A stretch of DNA of 64,000 nt from Branchiostoma belcheri (lineage: Eukaryota; Chordata; Leptocardii; Amphioxiformes; Branchiostomatidae). Shown here one piece after another: positions 35,718 through 46,639 of the stretch. A program made the position numbers and the translations under genes. Position 1 is the stretch's first letter; every line of letters starts with the position of its first letter. The stretch covers positions 632,863 to 696,862 of the forward strand of contig NW_017804353.1 of NCBI RefSeq assembly GCF_001625305.1. The letters are read 5' to 3'. Below the pieces are notes generated by a model. That model ran no database searches. It had not been told where the DNA came from and was given only the letters and a program-made list of their open reading frames with translations.

Positions 35718-36000
35718 CAGGGCTCAAAATACTGGGTGCACGTGCACTTTAGTACACCCAAATTTGGAGCTGTTCACCCAATTTTTTTTCTGTTGGTGCA
35801 CCGGTGCAACCAAATATTTTTGTAGCTTTATGTATGCAAAGATGTTAAATAGTATAGTTGTATACAGCATATTCTTAACATCTAAGTGTCAGAAAAATAA
35901 TAAAATCATTATTGTAGTACTTTTCTTTACAATACATAATTATTTTTTTCTGAGTTGTGTGCTCCAGTGAAGCTATTCCCAAAATGAATTTTGAGACCTT
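35718..36000. mobile_element. hAT-like element abutting the II S2 exon acceptor
   Basis: Starts CAGGGCTCAAAATACTGGGT and ends near AAAATGAATTTTGAGACC. Its end is about 30 bp before exon 36030, so the branch-point region of that intron probably lies within or right beside the element. Confidence 0.78.
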
Positions 36001-36029
36001 CATGGTGATTTTACTGTTTCTGTCCACAG

Positions 36030-36142
36030 ATTTTGCCGAGATTGGCTTCCTCTGCCTCTTCATACTGGAAATGCTTGTGAAGATGTACGGGCTGGGCCCC
36101 AAACAGTACTTCCGATCAGCGTTCAACCGCTTTGACTGTGCT
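36030..36142 (+). CDS. Cav2: Cav2 exon: II S2 and S2-S3 loop
   Basis: Acceptor TGTCCACAG, donor GTGAGT; phase 1 to 0. It encodes [20 protein letters not shown] (S2, with the conserved acidic residue) and [18 protein letters not shown], the typical S2-S3 loop. A hAT-like element ends about 30 bp before the exon. Confidence 0.96.
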
Positions 36143-36570
36143 GTGAGTATCAACACCATCTGCTGAACTAAGATTGTGCATGGAAACCTTTTGTCTTTAA
36201 TGTGTTGCTTGTAATGTCTCTAGAGCCTTAAGTTCCAAGAATCATGATCAGTATTGTGTTGTTGTGTTGTTCTTCCATCATTCTCCACAATGACCAATGA
36301 CATCAGTATTTGTTAACAGTGGAAAAGAGACTTGTTGCAGGACATGTAGGTATTGTCATGAAAGTTCATCAGTGTTGGTAGTTACATGTTTGGAGCTAAA
36401 ACTTGTTCACACCTAGAGCTTTCAACCAGTCACTCTTTTCTACTTCAGTAGTCTGGTCTTTGTCAGTAGACTAAGAAAAAACAGAGTGGGACTGTAATGA
36501 AATACTCTAGATGAGAAAAATTATCTTGTGTTGTAACAAAAGTTTATCTCTTAACATGTGTTTTCTCCAG

Positions 36571-36683
36571 GTCATCATTGGGAGCATATTTGAAGTGGTG
36601 TGGACGACCCTGAAACCAGGACAATCCTTCGGCATCTCAGTACTACGAGCCCTCCGCCTCCTCAGGATATTCAAAGTAACAAA
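36571..36683 (+). CDS. Cav2: Cav2 exon: II S3 and voltage-sensing S4
   Basis: Acceptor TTCTCCAG, donor GTAAGT; phase 0 to 2. It encodes [17 protein letters not shown] (S3 and S3-S4 loop), [19 protein letters not shown] (S4, with Arg/Lys every third position). Confidence 0.97.
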
Positions 36684-37364
36684 GTAAGTACATGTATATA
36701 GTAGAGGGGATTCATTCCTCAAGCTACCGACATCTTGCACACGCAGTCGTCCCTCAGTGAGACACCAGGAGCCGCATAGTTCCTGTTTAGAACTTTTATT
36801 CAGCCTGTCACACAGCCCATAACAAAGTAAGGAAACAAGTCAAAGGATAAAGGGGCTTTCTTTTACACAACTAATATTGTCTCTATCAGACACCTTCCTC
36901 TGAGAGCTTCTGACTGGAGTTCTGCTTCTTGCCGCTATATGTAGGCGATGCAGGTGGCACTTTTGTGTAAAAGAAAACCCCAATATCCTATACTCTACCA
37001 AGCTGATGAAACTTTTTAAAGAAGAAGTCAAAGATCTCATACCTCTATGGAATATTTACAGACTTTATAAGTTTCTTGTTTTTAGTCATCGTGGTGAATT
37101 TCTCATAGATTCATTCTCCCACTTGATCCCATTAAGTGTCTTCCAAGTTGTTACGGTAACTTTCCAAACAATGGTTTGATTAAATGTTCAAAATTTATTG
37201 TTTGACTTATAAACTAGTCTGGTATGTCCATGGCTCCTATGGTAACATTTAGGACTATCATAGGATGCTTAGGCCTTTTTTTTGCATTGCCCCGTCGCTT
37301 CATATCTTTTCTGAGAAAATCAAATTGGTGTGGTCTTATTCCACGTTGTGTGTTTGTGTTCCAG

Positions 37365-37496
37365 GTACTGGGGAGCGCTGAGTAACCTCGTGATTTCCCT
37401 GCTCAACTCGATGCGCTCCATCATCAGCCTGTTGTTCCTTCTCTTCCTCTTCCTGCTCATCTTCGCCCTGCTGGGGATGCAGCTGTTTGGAGGAGA
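37365..37496 (+). CDS. Cav2: Cav2 exon: II S4-S5 linker and S5
   Basis: Acceptor GTTCCAG, donor GTAAGT; phase 2 to 2. It encodes [19 protein letters not shown] and the S5 helix [21 protein letters not shown] truncated Harbinger-like element ends about 26 bp upstream. Confidence 0.97.
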
Positions 37497-37501
37497 GTAA
37501 G

Positions 37502-37968
37502 TAGCCAATCAGCTTCTGGTGTGCAATGAGCCAATCGGTGTCTAGCAATCAGTGAGCCAATCAGCTTGCAGTCAAGGAGACAATCACCTTCTAGCAAGCA
37601 ATGAGCCAGTCAGTTTCTAGCAAGCAATGAGCCAATCGGCTTCTAGCAATCAGAGATCCAATCAGTGTCTAGCAATGTGTGAGCCAATCAGCTTCTAGCA
37701 AGTGATGAGCCCATCAGCTTCTAGCAAGTAATGAGCCAATCAGTATCTAGCAATCAGTGAGCCAATCGGCTTCTAGCAGCGAATGAGCCAATCAGCTTCC
37801 GGCATGTAATGAGCCAATCAGCTTCTACTGAGAAGCAATGACTAAGCCAATCAGCTTCTAGGAGTGAGCCAATCAGCTTCTTCTTAGAAGCAATCAGTGT
37901 GCCAATCAGCTTCTAGCAGCAAATGAGCCAATCAGCTTCTGGCATGTAATGAGCCAATCAGCTTCTAG
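37502..37968. repeat. Minisatellite of CCAATCAG boxes filling an intron
   Basis: Units of ~20-28 bp, GAGCCAATCAGCTTCTAGCA, repeat through most of the intron between II S5 and turret exons. I count fifteen CCAATC, twelve of which are CCAATCAG, the usual NF-Y core. Whether any factor binds is not known. Confidence 0.93.
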
Positions 37969-37997
37969 TAGTTGCTAAACTTTCCTGTCTTTTCCAG

Positions 37998-38070
37998 GTT
38001 CAACTTTGACGATGGACGGCCCGCAAGCAACTTTGATACCTTCCCAATAGCATTGCTGACAGTATTCCAG
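37998..38070 (+). CDS. Cav2: Cav2 exon: II turret and pore helix start
   Basis: Acceptor TTTCCAG, donor GTATGG; 73 nt, phase 2 to 0. It encodes [20 protein letters not shown] and TVFQ, matching the conserved NFDTFPAAILTVFQ region. Confidence 0.95.
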
Positions 38071-38548
38071 GTATGGTACTCATCATCATCATCATGTGCT
38101 GGTGTGATTTTTCTCTATATAGTGACTAAAACACTACAACATTACTAGAAAAAGAGACAAACTTCTTAATGTTCATGTGCATGTGGTCTGCAATAAATAT
38201 GTGTAATATACTATGAGGTGTTGAGGATATACATGTAGGGATTTTCTTCCTACACAACAATGTTTCTCACCTGCTTATGTTTTGATGCCAGTCAGATGTC
38301 TTCCTCAGAGCTTCTGACTGGAGTACATACTGCTTCTTGCTGCAATATGTGGACAAAATAGGCAGGGCTTCTGCAGCAAGAACACATCCCAAATTTAAAC
38401 ATGGCTAAGTGTGTATCCCCCCATCATCCTGGATCATTACTGGGGTTGACTTCCTTATTCAAACAGCTTCCTTGATCCAGCAGAAATTATTGTTGGGTGT
38501 AACATGTTGAGTTGACCACAAACTAACAACAACTAACTTTGTTGTTAG

Positions 38549-38669
38549 ATCTTGACCGGAGAGGATTGGAACGAGGTAATGTACGCTGCCATCAAGGCTA
38601 AGGGAGGAGTCAAAGGGCAGGGAATGATCTACAGCTCCTACTTCATCATACTCGTCATGTTCGGCAACT
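38549..38669 (+). CDS. Cav2: Cav2 exon: domain II P-loop and start of S6
   Basis: Acceptor GTTGTTAG, donor GTATCC; phase 0 to 1. It encodes [20 protein letters not shown], including the second selectivity glutamate (TGEDW), then [15 protein letters not shown], the start of II S6. Confidence 0.96.
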
Positions 38670-38734
38670 GTATCCTTTTTACATTCGCCAAGAAGGTTAT
38701 GTTTTCCATAGCGTTTGTGTGTGTGTGTTATGTA

Positions 38735-38850
38735 TGTATGTATGTAAGTGTGTATGTGTTTTAGCATGATAACTCAAGAAGCGTTGGAAGGATTGTCATG
38801 CGGCACACACACATACGCACATACACACATACATACATACATACATATTG
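38735..38850. repeat. TATG/CATA microsatellite pair in inverted arrangement
   Basis: TATGTATGTATGTA on one side and ACATACATACATACATAC on the other enclose about 60 bp, so the region could fold back. Confidence 0.75.
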
Positions 38851-39656
38851 TTTGGCATCTGTATCCTTCACACCATGCACGTGTTTCAGCTTGACAATTT
38901 GTCAGCCTGATTTTTGTTCAGGAGAGCCAAAGAAGCAAATCAGAATAGGGATAATATTTTAAAAGAGCACAGCTATATTTGACTTTACACAGACAATTGA
39001 CTTACCACCATATCCAAAACACATTTGAATCTTGTATCTTCTTTGAAAAAATTGATTATGGCATGCAGTAAGCTATAACAAAATGATGTTATTAGTACAC
39101 TGGGAAAATCTTACACAGGTATTGTGAGACGTTCCATGGAAATGTGCACCTTTCTCCAAACAAAATCCTGATGGTGGATGCACTTTGATATTTAATTCTT
39201 CATTATTACTTCATACCATGCCGACCTTTGGGAACTCCGAGTGAAAATGTCATTAGTTTATTGGTCGTCACTGCAGTGAAAAAGATAATTGAAAGGATGA
39301 CATTTACTTTTGAGTGCTCCTCGTTTTCCTCCACATCTTTCCCTAAACTAAAGGTGTGTTCCCTGCAAGGGTTTATTAAATAACTGTAATATGGTAAAAT
39401 TAACTGCGGTGAAGGTAGGTTAATGTAAAATTAACAGGCCATATGGTTGCAAGCAGATAAAGTGGAAGAGAACAGAAACGGAGAAAGGAAAACAGTCAAA
39501 TGTAAAATCGTATCAATCATTTAACGACACCTCTCATTCCCATTGGGACCCTAAGACTACCATTAAAAAGACTCTGTTCTCAAGGTGTACTTAAAAAGGT
39601 CTTAAACAACAGGATATCTGAAGCATGCATACTGATCCTGCATTTGTACATCTCTT

Positions 39657-39963
39657 GCACATGTTACTATTCAAACAATATATGGGTGTCTTCTGAGGCT
39701 GTCTCAAAAACTCACCCACCGCAGGGTAAAATTTGCAGGACATTGTTATCGAGCTAATCAGGAAATTGTTTCTTCTGTCCTTCTCTGGAAGCTAAGAGGT
39801 CGAGTACACTGCAGAAGTCTGACTTTTACCGATACCTTAACTAGAGACCCTGGCATAGAACTTGAATACTTAGGAAATGTAATGTTAGATAGAGAGAACT
39901 GGAGAGTTGTATGTGATGGCATAGAGCCCGGCTGATAGGCCGCTAATGTATGTATGTATGTAT
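39657..39963 (+). mobile_element. Truncated retrotransposon insertion with 7-bp target duplication
   Basis: From 39726 to the stop at 39933 an open frame encodes HCYRANQEIVSSVLLWKLRG and LTFTDTLTRDPGIELEYLGN ... MLDRENWRVVCDGIEPG, typical of a non-LTR reverse transcriptase C-terminus, followed by a TATG tail. ATCTCTT flanks it on both sides (39650-39656 and 39964-39970). The paralogous empty site at 40366-40380 confirms the boundaries. Confidence 0.83.
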
Positions 39964-40035
39964 ATCTCTTTGAAATTAATTTTCTTTAACGTGGCCATGG
40001 TATTAGTGTACGTGGAAGAATTATGAAAGTTGATG

Positions 40036-40253
40036 TAACATCTGTGTCCATAATATCACCATAGTCCATAATATCGCCACCTTGAGAAAAAGTGTGCTTA
40101 AAGATATTTTACTGCAACATACCCTAGGTATGTACATTTGAGGTGTGCAGGAGTACGTACCAAAAGTATGTTACAGTAAAAATATCTTAAAGCACACTAT
40201 TTCTCAAGGTGGTGATATTATGGACCCTGGTGATATTATGGACACGGATGTTA
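40036..40253. mobile_element. Foldback element inserted in a duplicated intron unit
   Basis: Same family. The paralogous unit at 40432-40450 (AAAGTTGTTGTTACATCTAT) lacks it, which gives an empty-site comparison. Confidence 0.87.
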
Positions 40254-40303
40254 ACATCTATGTAGGACATAAGAATTCCTTGACCAAATTGAACAGACAC
40301 ACT
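40247..40303 (+). repeat. Duplicated intron end and acceptor of the II S6-end exon
   Basis: This segment repeats the ~50 bp before exon 40491 (ATCTATGTAGGACATAAGAA and GAACAG) plus ACACACT of the exon, then diverges. It belongs to a larger tandem unit; see 39589-40490. Confidence 0.9.
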
Positions 40304-40490
40304 CAATGCCTACTTAAAAAGATCTTAAAACAACAGGATATCTGAAGCATGCATACTGGTCCTGCATTAGTATATCTCTTTGAAATTCATGTTCTTCAAC
40401 TTGGCTGTGGTATTAGTGTACCTGGAAGAATTATAAAAGTTGTTGTTACATCTATGTAGGACATAAGAATTCCTTGACCAACCTGAACAG

Positions 40491-40559
40491 ACACACTGCT
40501 GAATGTGTTCTTGGCCATCGCTGTGGACAACTTGGCAAATGCCGAAGAAATCACAAAAG
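40491..40559 (+). CDS. Cav2: Cav2 exon: end of II S6
   Basis: Acceptor CTGAACAG, donor GTTAGT; 69 nt, phase 1 to 1. With the T carried over from the previous exon it encodes YTLLNVFLAIAVDNLANAEE, the conserved II S6 end. Its acceptor and upstream 50 bp occur a second time at 40247-40296. Confidence 0.96.
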
Positions 40560-40574
40560 GTTAGTAAAAACCCT

Positions 40575-41270
40575 GTGTTCAGCACCAAGGACAGATACAG
40601 CAATGTCAGTTATAACATTGTTCAGCACTAAGGACAGAGACAGCAACGCTAGTTAGTGATGGCATTGTCAACACTAAGAGCAGGTGAAGCTGTGTTAGGG
40701 ATGATATTGTCAGGATCAAGGACAGGAACAGCAGTGATAAAGATAACATTGTTCGCCAACAAGGACAGGGACAGCAATGTTAGTTTCAGCACCAAGGATA
40801 GGGATAGTAGTGTCAACTATACAATTGTTCAGCGCTACGTGAAGGTACAGTAGTGTGAGTGAGGGCATGGCCAGCACTAAGGGAAAGAACAGCAGTGTTT
40901 ATTATGATGTTCAGAACCAAGAACAGCATTGTTAGTACAGGCATGTTCAGCACCAAGGACAGGGACAGTTGTGTCACTTAGAAAAATGACATTGTTGGAA
41001 CCAAGGACAGGGACAGCAATGTTAGTGAGGACATTGTCAGAGTCAAGGACAGGGGCAACAGTGTTACTTTCAGTGCAAAGGACAGGTACAGTAGTGACAA
41101 TTGTCAGATAACAATGTGTAGGTAAAGCAGTGCTAGTGAGGGTGCATTCAGGGACAGCAATGTTAGTCTCAGCACCAAGGACAGGGACAGTGCTAGTAAG
41201 ACAATTTCCGGCCCTAAGAGCAGGTACAGCAGTATAGCCAGCACCAAAAATACAAGCAAATAATAACCAA
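40575..41270. repeat. Irregular ~40-bp minisatellite filling an intron
   Basis: AGCACCAAGGACAGGGACAG and AGCAATGTTAGTGA-like segments recur about fifteen times between exons 40491-40559 and 41289-41406. The short frames with RTGT or KDRDS motifs come from the repeat. Confidence 0.88.
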
Positions 41271-41288
41271 CATTTCCTCCAACTTCAG

Positions 41289-41406
41289 GTGACGTAGAAG
41301 AAGACGAGGAGAAAGCTAAAGCTCGCGAACAGAAGATTAAGGAGGAACTGAAAGACTTCAGCCCAACCTCTGGCCCTCCACACGGCCCTACCACCATCAT
41401 AGCTCT
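41289..41406 (+). CDS. Cav2: Cav2 exon: proximal II-III linker
   Basis: Acceptor ACTTCAG, donor GTAAGT; phase 1 to 2. It encodes an acidic and charged stretch (GDVEEDEEKAKAREQKIKEE) followed by a Pro/Thr segment (SPTSGPPHGPTTIIAL). It lies where vertebrate Cav2 has its acidic post-S6 linker. A minisatellite fills the preceding intron. Confidence 0.9.
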
Positions 41407-42470
41407 GTAAGTCATTCTTAAACTTTTCTTTCAAAACTTAATGTTACTGTACTGTATGTAAAAAAAGTAGCCTGGGCCTTGCAAGGACTGTTTTGAAACT
41501 GCCATGAAGACACATTTAAAACTGTTTATCTCTGTACGTAAAAGTTAATAGCCAGGGCCTTAATTGCAAGGGCATTTAGCTTGAACAGACTGTTTTGAGG
41601 TTATTAATTTGAAACTGCCATGAGAAGGGCCAAGAGAGGAGCCATGAAAACACATCAAAAAGGGTGTCAGATAAAAATGGGTATCTGTATCTGGGCAGCT
41701 GGCACACCTTTTCTTTTTGTACTTTGTTCAGTAGTCGTTGCCACACGTTGTACCTTGTACAATTTTTGTGCAATAAAGTACTTATCTGCCCTTCAGTGTA
41801 ACGCAACAACTGGTTACAGTTGCATTGACCTTGATCTTTGAAACACCCCACTAAAAACAACAACAAGCAGAATGTAAATCCTTCATTGAACTACCACAAA
41901 AAGAAGTACCAGTAATATGCTGTCATTGTCAATGAAAGAAGTAATATTCTTTAACACATAACATAAATGTTTAATGAAAAACTGTTTTAATGTTTCACTT
42001 TAGTATTTGTTTTAGGTGTCTCTCTCTCTATCCGGTTTATCGTCTGTTGTTCCCTATAACCGAGGGTTAGACATGCTTTGCACACTGATGCTGGGGCTTG
42101 ATGGTAGCTCGCCATTTGCCTCTGTCCTGTGGTTCTTGGGTACAGCAAATTTCAAATTTCAATGTCATCCAAAGAATTAATCTAATGCACCATATTTCAA
42201 ACAGCATATGACAGACAGCTTCGAAGGTTGTCTGCTGCAGTGACCTATGAAATCCCCAGGATGCTGCCACAGTGCTGTGCCCCAGAAATCTTTGATTCCT
42301 GACGTTTCCGGAGGGGACTTTTGCAAATGATTGTTTTAGGCAGTGAACTTTATGGGTAATCTGTTACAAACATGATTGATGGCAGTTCAGGAAACTGTAT
42401 AAAGATGTTTATACAGTTGGTTTGTGTACAAGGGCAGGGGGCGTCACTACCTGAAACCTGTATATGACTG

Positions 42471-42560
42471 TCTCTTGTCACGTGATTATCACATCAAGTC
42501 ACGTGACAAGAGAACTCCAAGACGAGATCTTAATCGCTCCAAGACGAGATCTTAATCGGG
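42471..42560. other. CACGTG hairpin followed by a 22-bp direct repeat
   Basis: TCTCTTGTCACGTGA (42471-42485) is perfectly inverted at 42499-42513, so two CACGTG E-boxes sit on a 15-bp stem. CCAAGACGAGATCTTAATCG then occurs twice in a row. Confidence 0.85.
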
Positions 42561-42835
42561 TTGAAGAAGGGACAAAGTACGTCTTGAAGGCTCCCCAGTT
42601 TAGCTGAACTTTTGTTGTATGTTTTATGTATAAATATTTTGGCAAAAGTATATTATAAAGATGTTAGCTAAAAAGTCCTTGCAAAACTCAGGCTACTTTT
42701 ACCCCGTGTTATTGTCATTGTCTTTGAGAAGGTATCACAATCATGATTTTTGCAAACAGTCTTGAGAGCAAAGTCAAAGCAATCCCTTAATCTGTTTCCT
42801 AAAGTAAAAGAAAATGAATGCAGTCTTTTTTCCGA

Positions 42836-42940
42836 GAAACTCTTGTACAAATTGTTTTCCAAGAAATTCTTGTACAAATTTTTTTCCAAGAAATTCTTGC
42901 ACAAAATTTTTTCCAAGAATTTCTTCTACAAAATTTTTTC
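42836..42940. repeat. 29-bp minisatellite, four units
   Basis: TTCCAAGAAATTCTTGTACA with poly-T repeats four times. It gives a repetitive open frame on both strands (KFLYKFFSK), which I do not call a gene. Confidence 0.85.
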
Positions 42941-45219
42941 TAGACTGTCACAGAAACGATTGATGGTGATACCTTCTCGAATGTTTGTACACGTAACAGA
43001 GTGGATCCAATACTCCTACCTTTATTTTATATGTTTAAAACGATTCTGGCAAACGTTTTTTCTCATCCATGGCAACAAAACTAACACAGCTGCATCTTTT
43101 GGCTACTCAAATTCCTCACTCCTTCTTTTTGGCTTCTAACCATCTGCTTGTTTGTGGACTTAAGCGGGCTGTATTGTCTCCTCATAGTTTTATACCTAGT
43201 CTTATCGTTCTTTGAGAGCCTAAAAGTGTGCATATTATATATTAACTAATGCCATGCTTTGTGGGACCCCCGGTTATATGTTGAGATTGGTGTCTTAACA
43301 TTTGTCAATCCATGTTTGCATGTGATCATTGTCAACGGTCCATACATTCAGTCAAGTGTTTCATCTACATTGTCCATTTCTCACAACCACATTCCTTAAT
43401 GTCTTCTGTTGTTCCCCCTTCATACGATGCATGCTTAACATGTACATGGTAGACTTTGCATCCAAGTCATATACAATGTATATAAATAACACTAAACAGC
43501 TTTTTGGTTAATTCAGATGTTGGAAATGGGGATTCAATCTTTTTTAAACTGTATCTGGACGTTGTTAAAATCCCATTTTCAAAATCTCACAGATACACAG
43601 ATGTCAGATTTTACAACTGTTTACATTATATTTCACAACTTCTAAACATTTGGATTAGCAGTTTGATTTTTGCCAACTAAGCTTTAAAAGCTAAAGGGTA
43701 GTTTTCTGAATCAAAAAGTCTCCTGTCTGCATTCTCATGCTACATGTATACTGTATGTTTTTTTTTATTTTTGATGTGTGTCCCCACCCTTTCTGTAATG
43801 TCAATGTGTGCTACTTATAAATATTTTTGAGTAGCAAACTGTTCAGTAATATTTTGTGTAGCAAACTGTCCAGTTGTGTTACTTGTTTTGCCACATTGTA
43901 AACTGTTTTGTCACAAAGATCTGTCTGGGGTTTTGCAAAGCAGGCATGATTACTTTCTAGCCCACTCTCTTCTTTTTTTGCCAAAAGATGGTACCCAGCA
44001 TACTGTGGTGTTACTAGTATCAAATATCATGATTATATCTGCTTCTCTGGTTGCTGGGAACTTGTTGCATTTCTAGGGATCTTTTAGTTTTTAGTTTCCT
44101 TTGTTGTAGATGGTTTTGATTGTTCTGTATTTGTCAATGAGAGCTTCTTTTGGCCAGGAAGTATTGAAGCCATTCTGTGTCATGTTTTGTCTTTGTGTTG
44201 TCCACTTTTGTCATGTTGCCTGTGCACGTTTGTGGCCCCTGTGCACCAATCATTCACCATACACACATGCAACTATAGCTCCACAGTTGTAAGCCACCAT
44301 CCTATACATACATGGCATTGTACCTTTCTACAGAAATATATCTCCATCCCCTTTTTCACTTCTCATCTAAACTGAATCGCCTATAGGGCACACAATAGAT
44401 AGATTTCATCCCTTATTTGATATCAACATGGACCAGACAATGCTCAACATGTCAACATGGTTTGACCAATAAAGTCTTCCAATTCAGCACATCAACTGCC
44501 TCTAGTACTGTCGACCGTGATACTTGACTCTTGCTTATTGCTTGTGAATGAAAGCAGTGAGAGAATATAGCCTGCTTAAGCTGCACTAAAGCAAGCACTC
44601 TCATTGCCTCTATACCTTTTATGCCTGAAAAGGGGTTTTTCTCTGCATTGAAAGCTTCATTTTGCAGTTTTATCTCTCTCTACGGAGCCTTGTTGTAAAG
44701 AAAGAGAAACTTAGACTACATCTCTGGGCTTGCTTTCAAGGTGAACAGTTTCTTGACTGAATGTTAAGCATATCAAAATTTGATCCAGGAGTATTGGACC
44801 TGTAAGCTCTACATGTTGAGTCTCAGCAATGCGCTCCTTTTTTTTAGTAGAATAATTTGATAACAGACTGGTGTTGAAATGCATGATGCTGGTTGACTTT
44901 TTTCTCATCTCTACTTCTTGAGGAAAATATTGCTTTTCTTAAACTGCTGTAAATTCTGGTTCCATTTTTTTGCTAAAGCCAGGATCTATAAAGTTTGCTG
45001 CATGGTTTGCAGTGTTTTTTCTCTTTCTCTTTTTCTGCCATGCATGTGATTCAAATCTTGGCATTTTTAACCCTTAATGTTTTTATATGAGTCTGGCTTT
45101 CTTATAGTAAATGCTAACTAACAGTGGTGATGAGCGGAAAAGATTCTAAAGAAGCTATCTGCATGGCTTGTGTGGTGGCACTAACTAACCCCTGTAACCA
45201 AATGACCAAATCTATGCAA

Positions 45220-45239
45220 NNNNNNNNNNNNNNNNNNNN
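45220..45239. other. Assembly gap (20 N) inside the II-III linker
   Basis: The gap removes the 5' end of linker exon 45240-45487 and its acceptor. The flanks are not duplicated, unlike the other two gaps. Confidence 0.9.
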
Positions 45240-45487
45240 AACCGGGTGAGGAACAACCGGGACTCGAGCGCGGAAGGTGGTGGAGGGATGGGGCCGCGCA
45301 GGAGAGACAGAAGTAGCTCTGATGCGAGGAACGACCCGGCCGGTCGCAGGAGCCGGCGGGACATCGGAAGGACGCCGGACGATGACCAGCGGAAACGGCG
45401 GCGTCGACGGCAACCAAACGACCAAGACACGGACGTCACAGACAGTGGCATTGACACATTACAAGGCAGAAGACGTCACAAAAGACG
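45240..45487 (+). CDS. Cav2: Cav2 exon: Arg-rich II-III linker, 5' end lost in gap
   Basis: An open frame runs from the end of the N gap to CG|GTTAAT (phase 2). It encodes RNNRDSSAEGGGGMGPRRRD and a highly basic tract ending TDVTDSGIDTLQGRRRHK. It is far richer in G+C than the surrounding introns. Its phase joins the following exon, giving RDADERDEF. Vertebrate Cav2 II-III linkers are likewise Arg-rich. The acceptor must lie in the gap. Confidence 0.8.
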
Positions 45488-46539
45488 GTTAATATTTTTT
45501 TAAACTTCCCAGCGTAGCAACATCTTCACTTCCCTGCTAGTGGAGCTTTTCATTTTTCTAGAGCGGCACACTAAGTTTCTGAATCAGATGTAGTCCATCA
45601 TGGAAACAGTCTAACTCTAAGATTTCCATATTTTTATCTCAAAGATAGGGTCATCAAAACTCACAGGTTATAAGAAACAGAATTTGGAGCTCTAACAGAG
45701 TAAGGTAGAAGGAATCCAGTCACTTGAGTAACTGCTTTTTGGCATACCTGGATGTCTAACCTTCACCGATGTAGAAGGAAGTTAGTGTTTCATGGTCTTC
45801 CATCGTCAACAAACCTTTAAGAAATGGTAAATCTTAAACATTCATCAGGCAAATACATTGTGTTGTGTTGGTGGTGACCTTCAACCCTTGTGTGTTTTGA
45901 TTCATCTGATTTCACTGTTTGTTGAAAATGTTGTGACTGTTACATGTAGCGTTCTGTTTCAAATAGTGATTATAGACTTTTGAGTTATGAGTGGATAGCT
46001 GAAAATATATTGCAGCACACACATTTGTAAGAAATGTCCTTCTGTTAGACTTTTGACTCCTCATTTGATCCTGGTGTTTTTGAATAATGGGTTCAGAGTT
46101 CCAACTGCACCTGTGCAGTGTGGTGCACTTACTGTTGGTAATATGTCAAAATTAAAAGCCCTGGCATGGGACATCAGCAAAACATATTATAGAAATAGTA
46201 AAATGTTGAACTTTATTTGTATGAACTTAAAGTTCAACATTGTACTATGATAACTACCAACACAGATGAACTTTCATATTAATGTCTAGGCATAAAGTCA
46301 TGGTCTAAACAAGAAATTTTTCACATGTCAGGAGCCTTTACCTTTGACCATTATGAAGCAAGTTTCAACTGTAATTTCCAACACAACAATTTGGACTCAC
46401 CCAAATTTTCGCCCTTTGACCATGTACATTGTACATGTGCAATTGGGACCCTGAACCCTCTTATTCTTTGTATCTACAACAGTTACTGTTTAATGCATTA
46501 CAGTGAGTTTTCATATGTTATGTTTCTTTCTTTTCGCAG

Positions 46540-46565
46540 GGATGCCGATGAGAGAGATGAGTTTG
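46540..46565 (+). CDS. Cav2: Cav2 micro-exon: II-III linker (possible longer form to 46619)
   Basis: A 26-nt exon between TTTCGCAG and GTAAGT, phase 2 to 1, encoding RDADERDEF with its neighbour. A second in-frame donor after 46619 (G|GTAATG) would add GKSLQRGAHGDRRGTKDG, which has linker-like composition. The two donors keep the same phase, so both could be used. Confidence 0.78.
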
Positions 46566-46639
46566 GTAAGTCCCTGCAGAGAGGTGCACATGGTGATAGG
46601 AGAGGCACTAAGGATGGTGGTAATGGGACGCTTCTTTTT

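Larger units (their letters stand above)
41407..45219. other. II-III linker intron
   Basis: A 3.8-kb stretch between linker exons. It holds a retroposon-like tail, the CACGTG hairpin and the 29-bp minisatellite listed separately. No further exon is recognised, but short, poorly conserved linker exons could be missed here. Confidence 0.6.

Noticed and set aside
37502-37968. Possible CRISPR-like array of regular repeats
   Set aside because: The units are direct minisatellite repeats of varying length with no unique spacers, inside an animal intron.
42668-43139. Repetitive frames on both strands (KFLYKFFSK)
   Set aside because: A 29-bp minisatellite gives open frames in both directions; no splice or similarity support.
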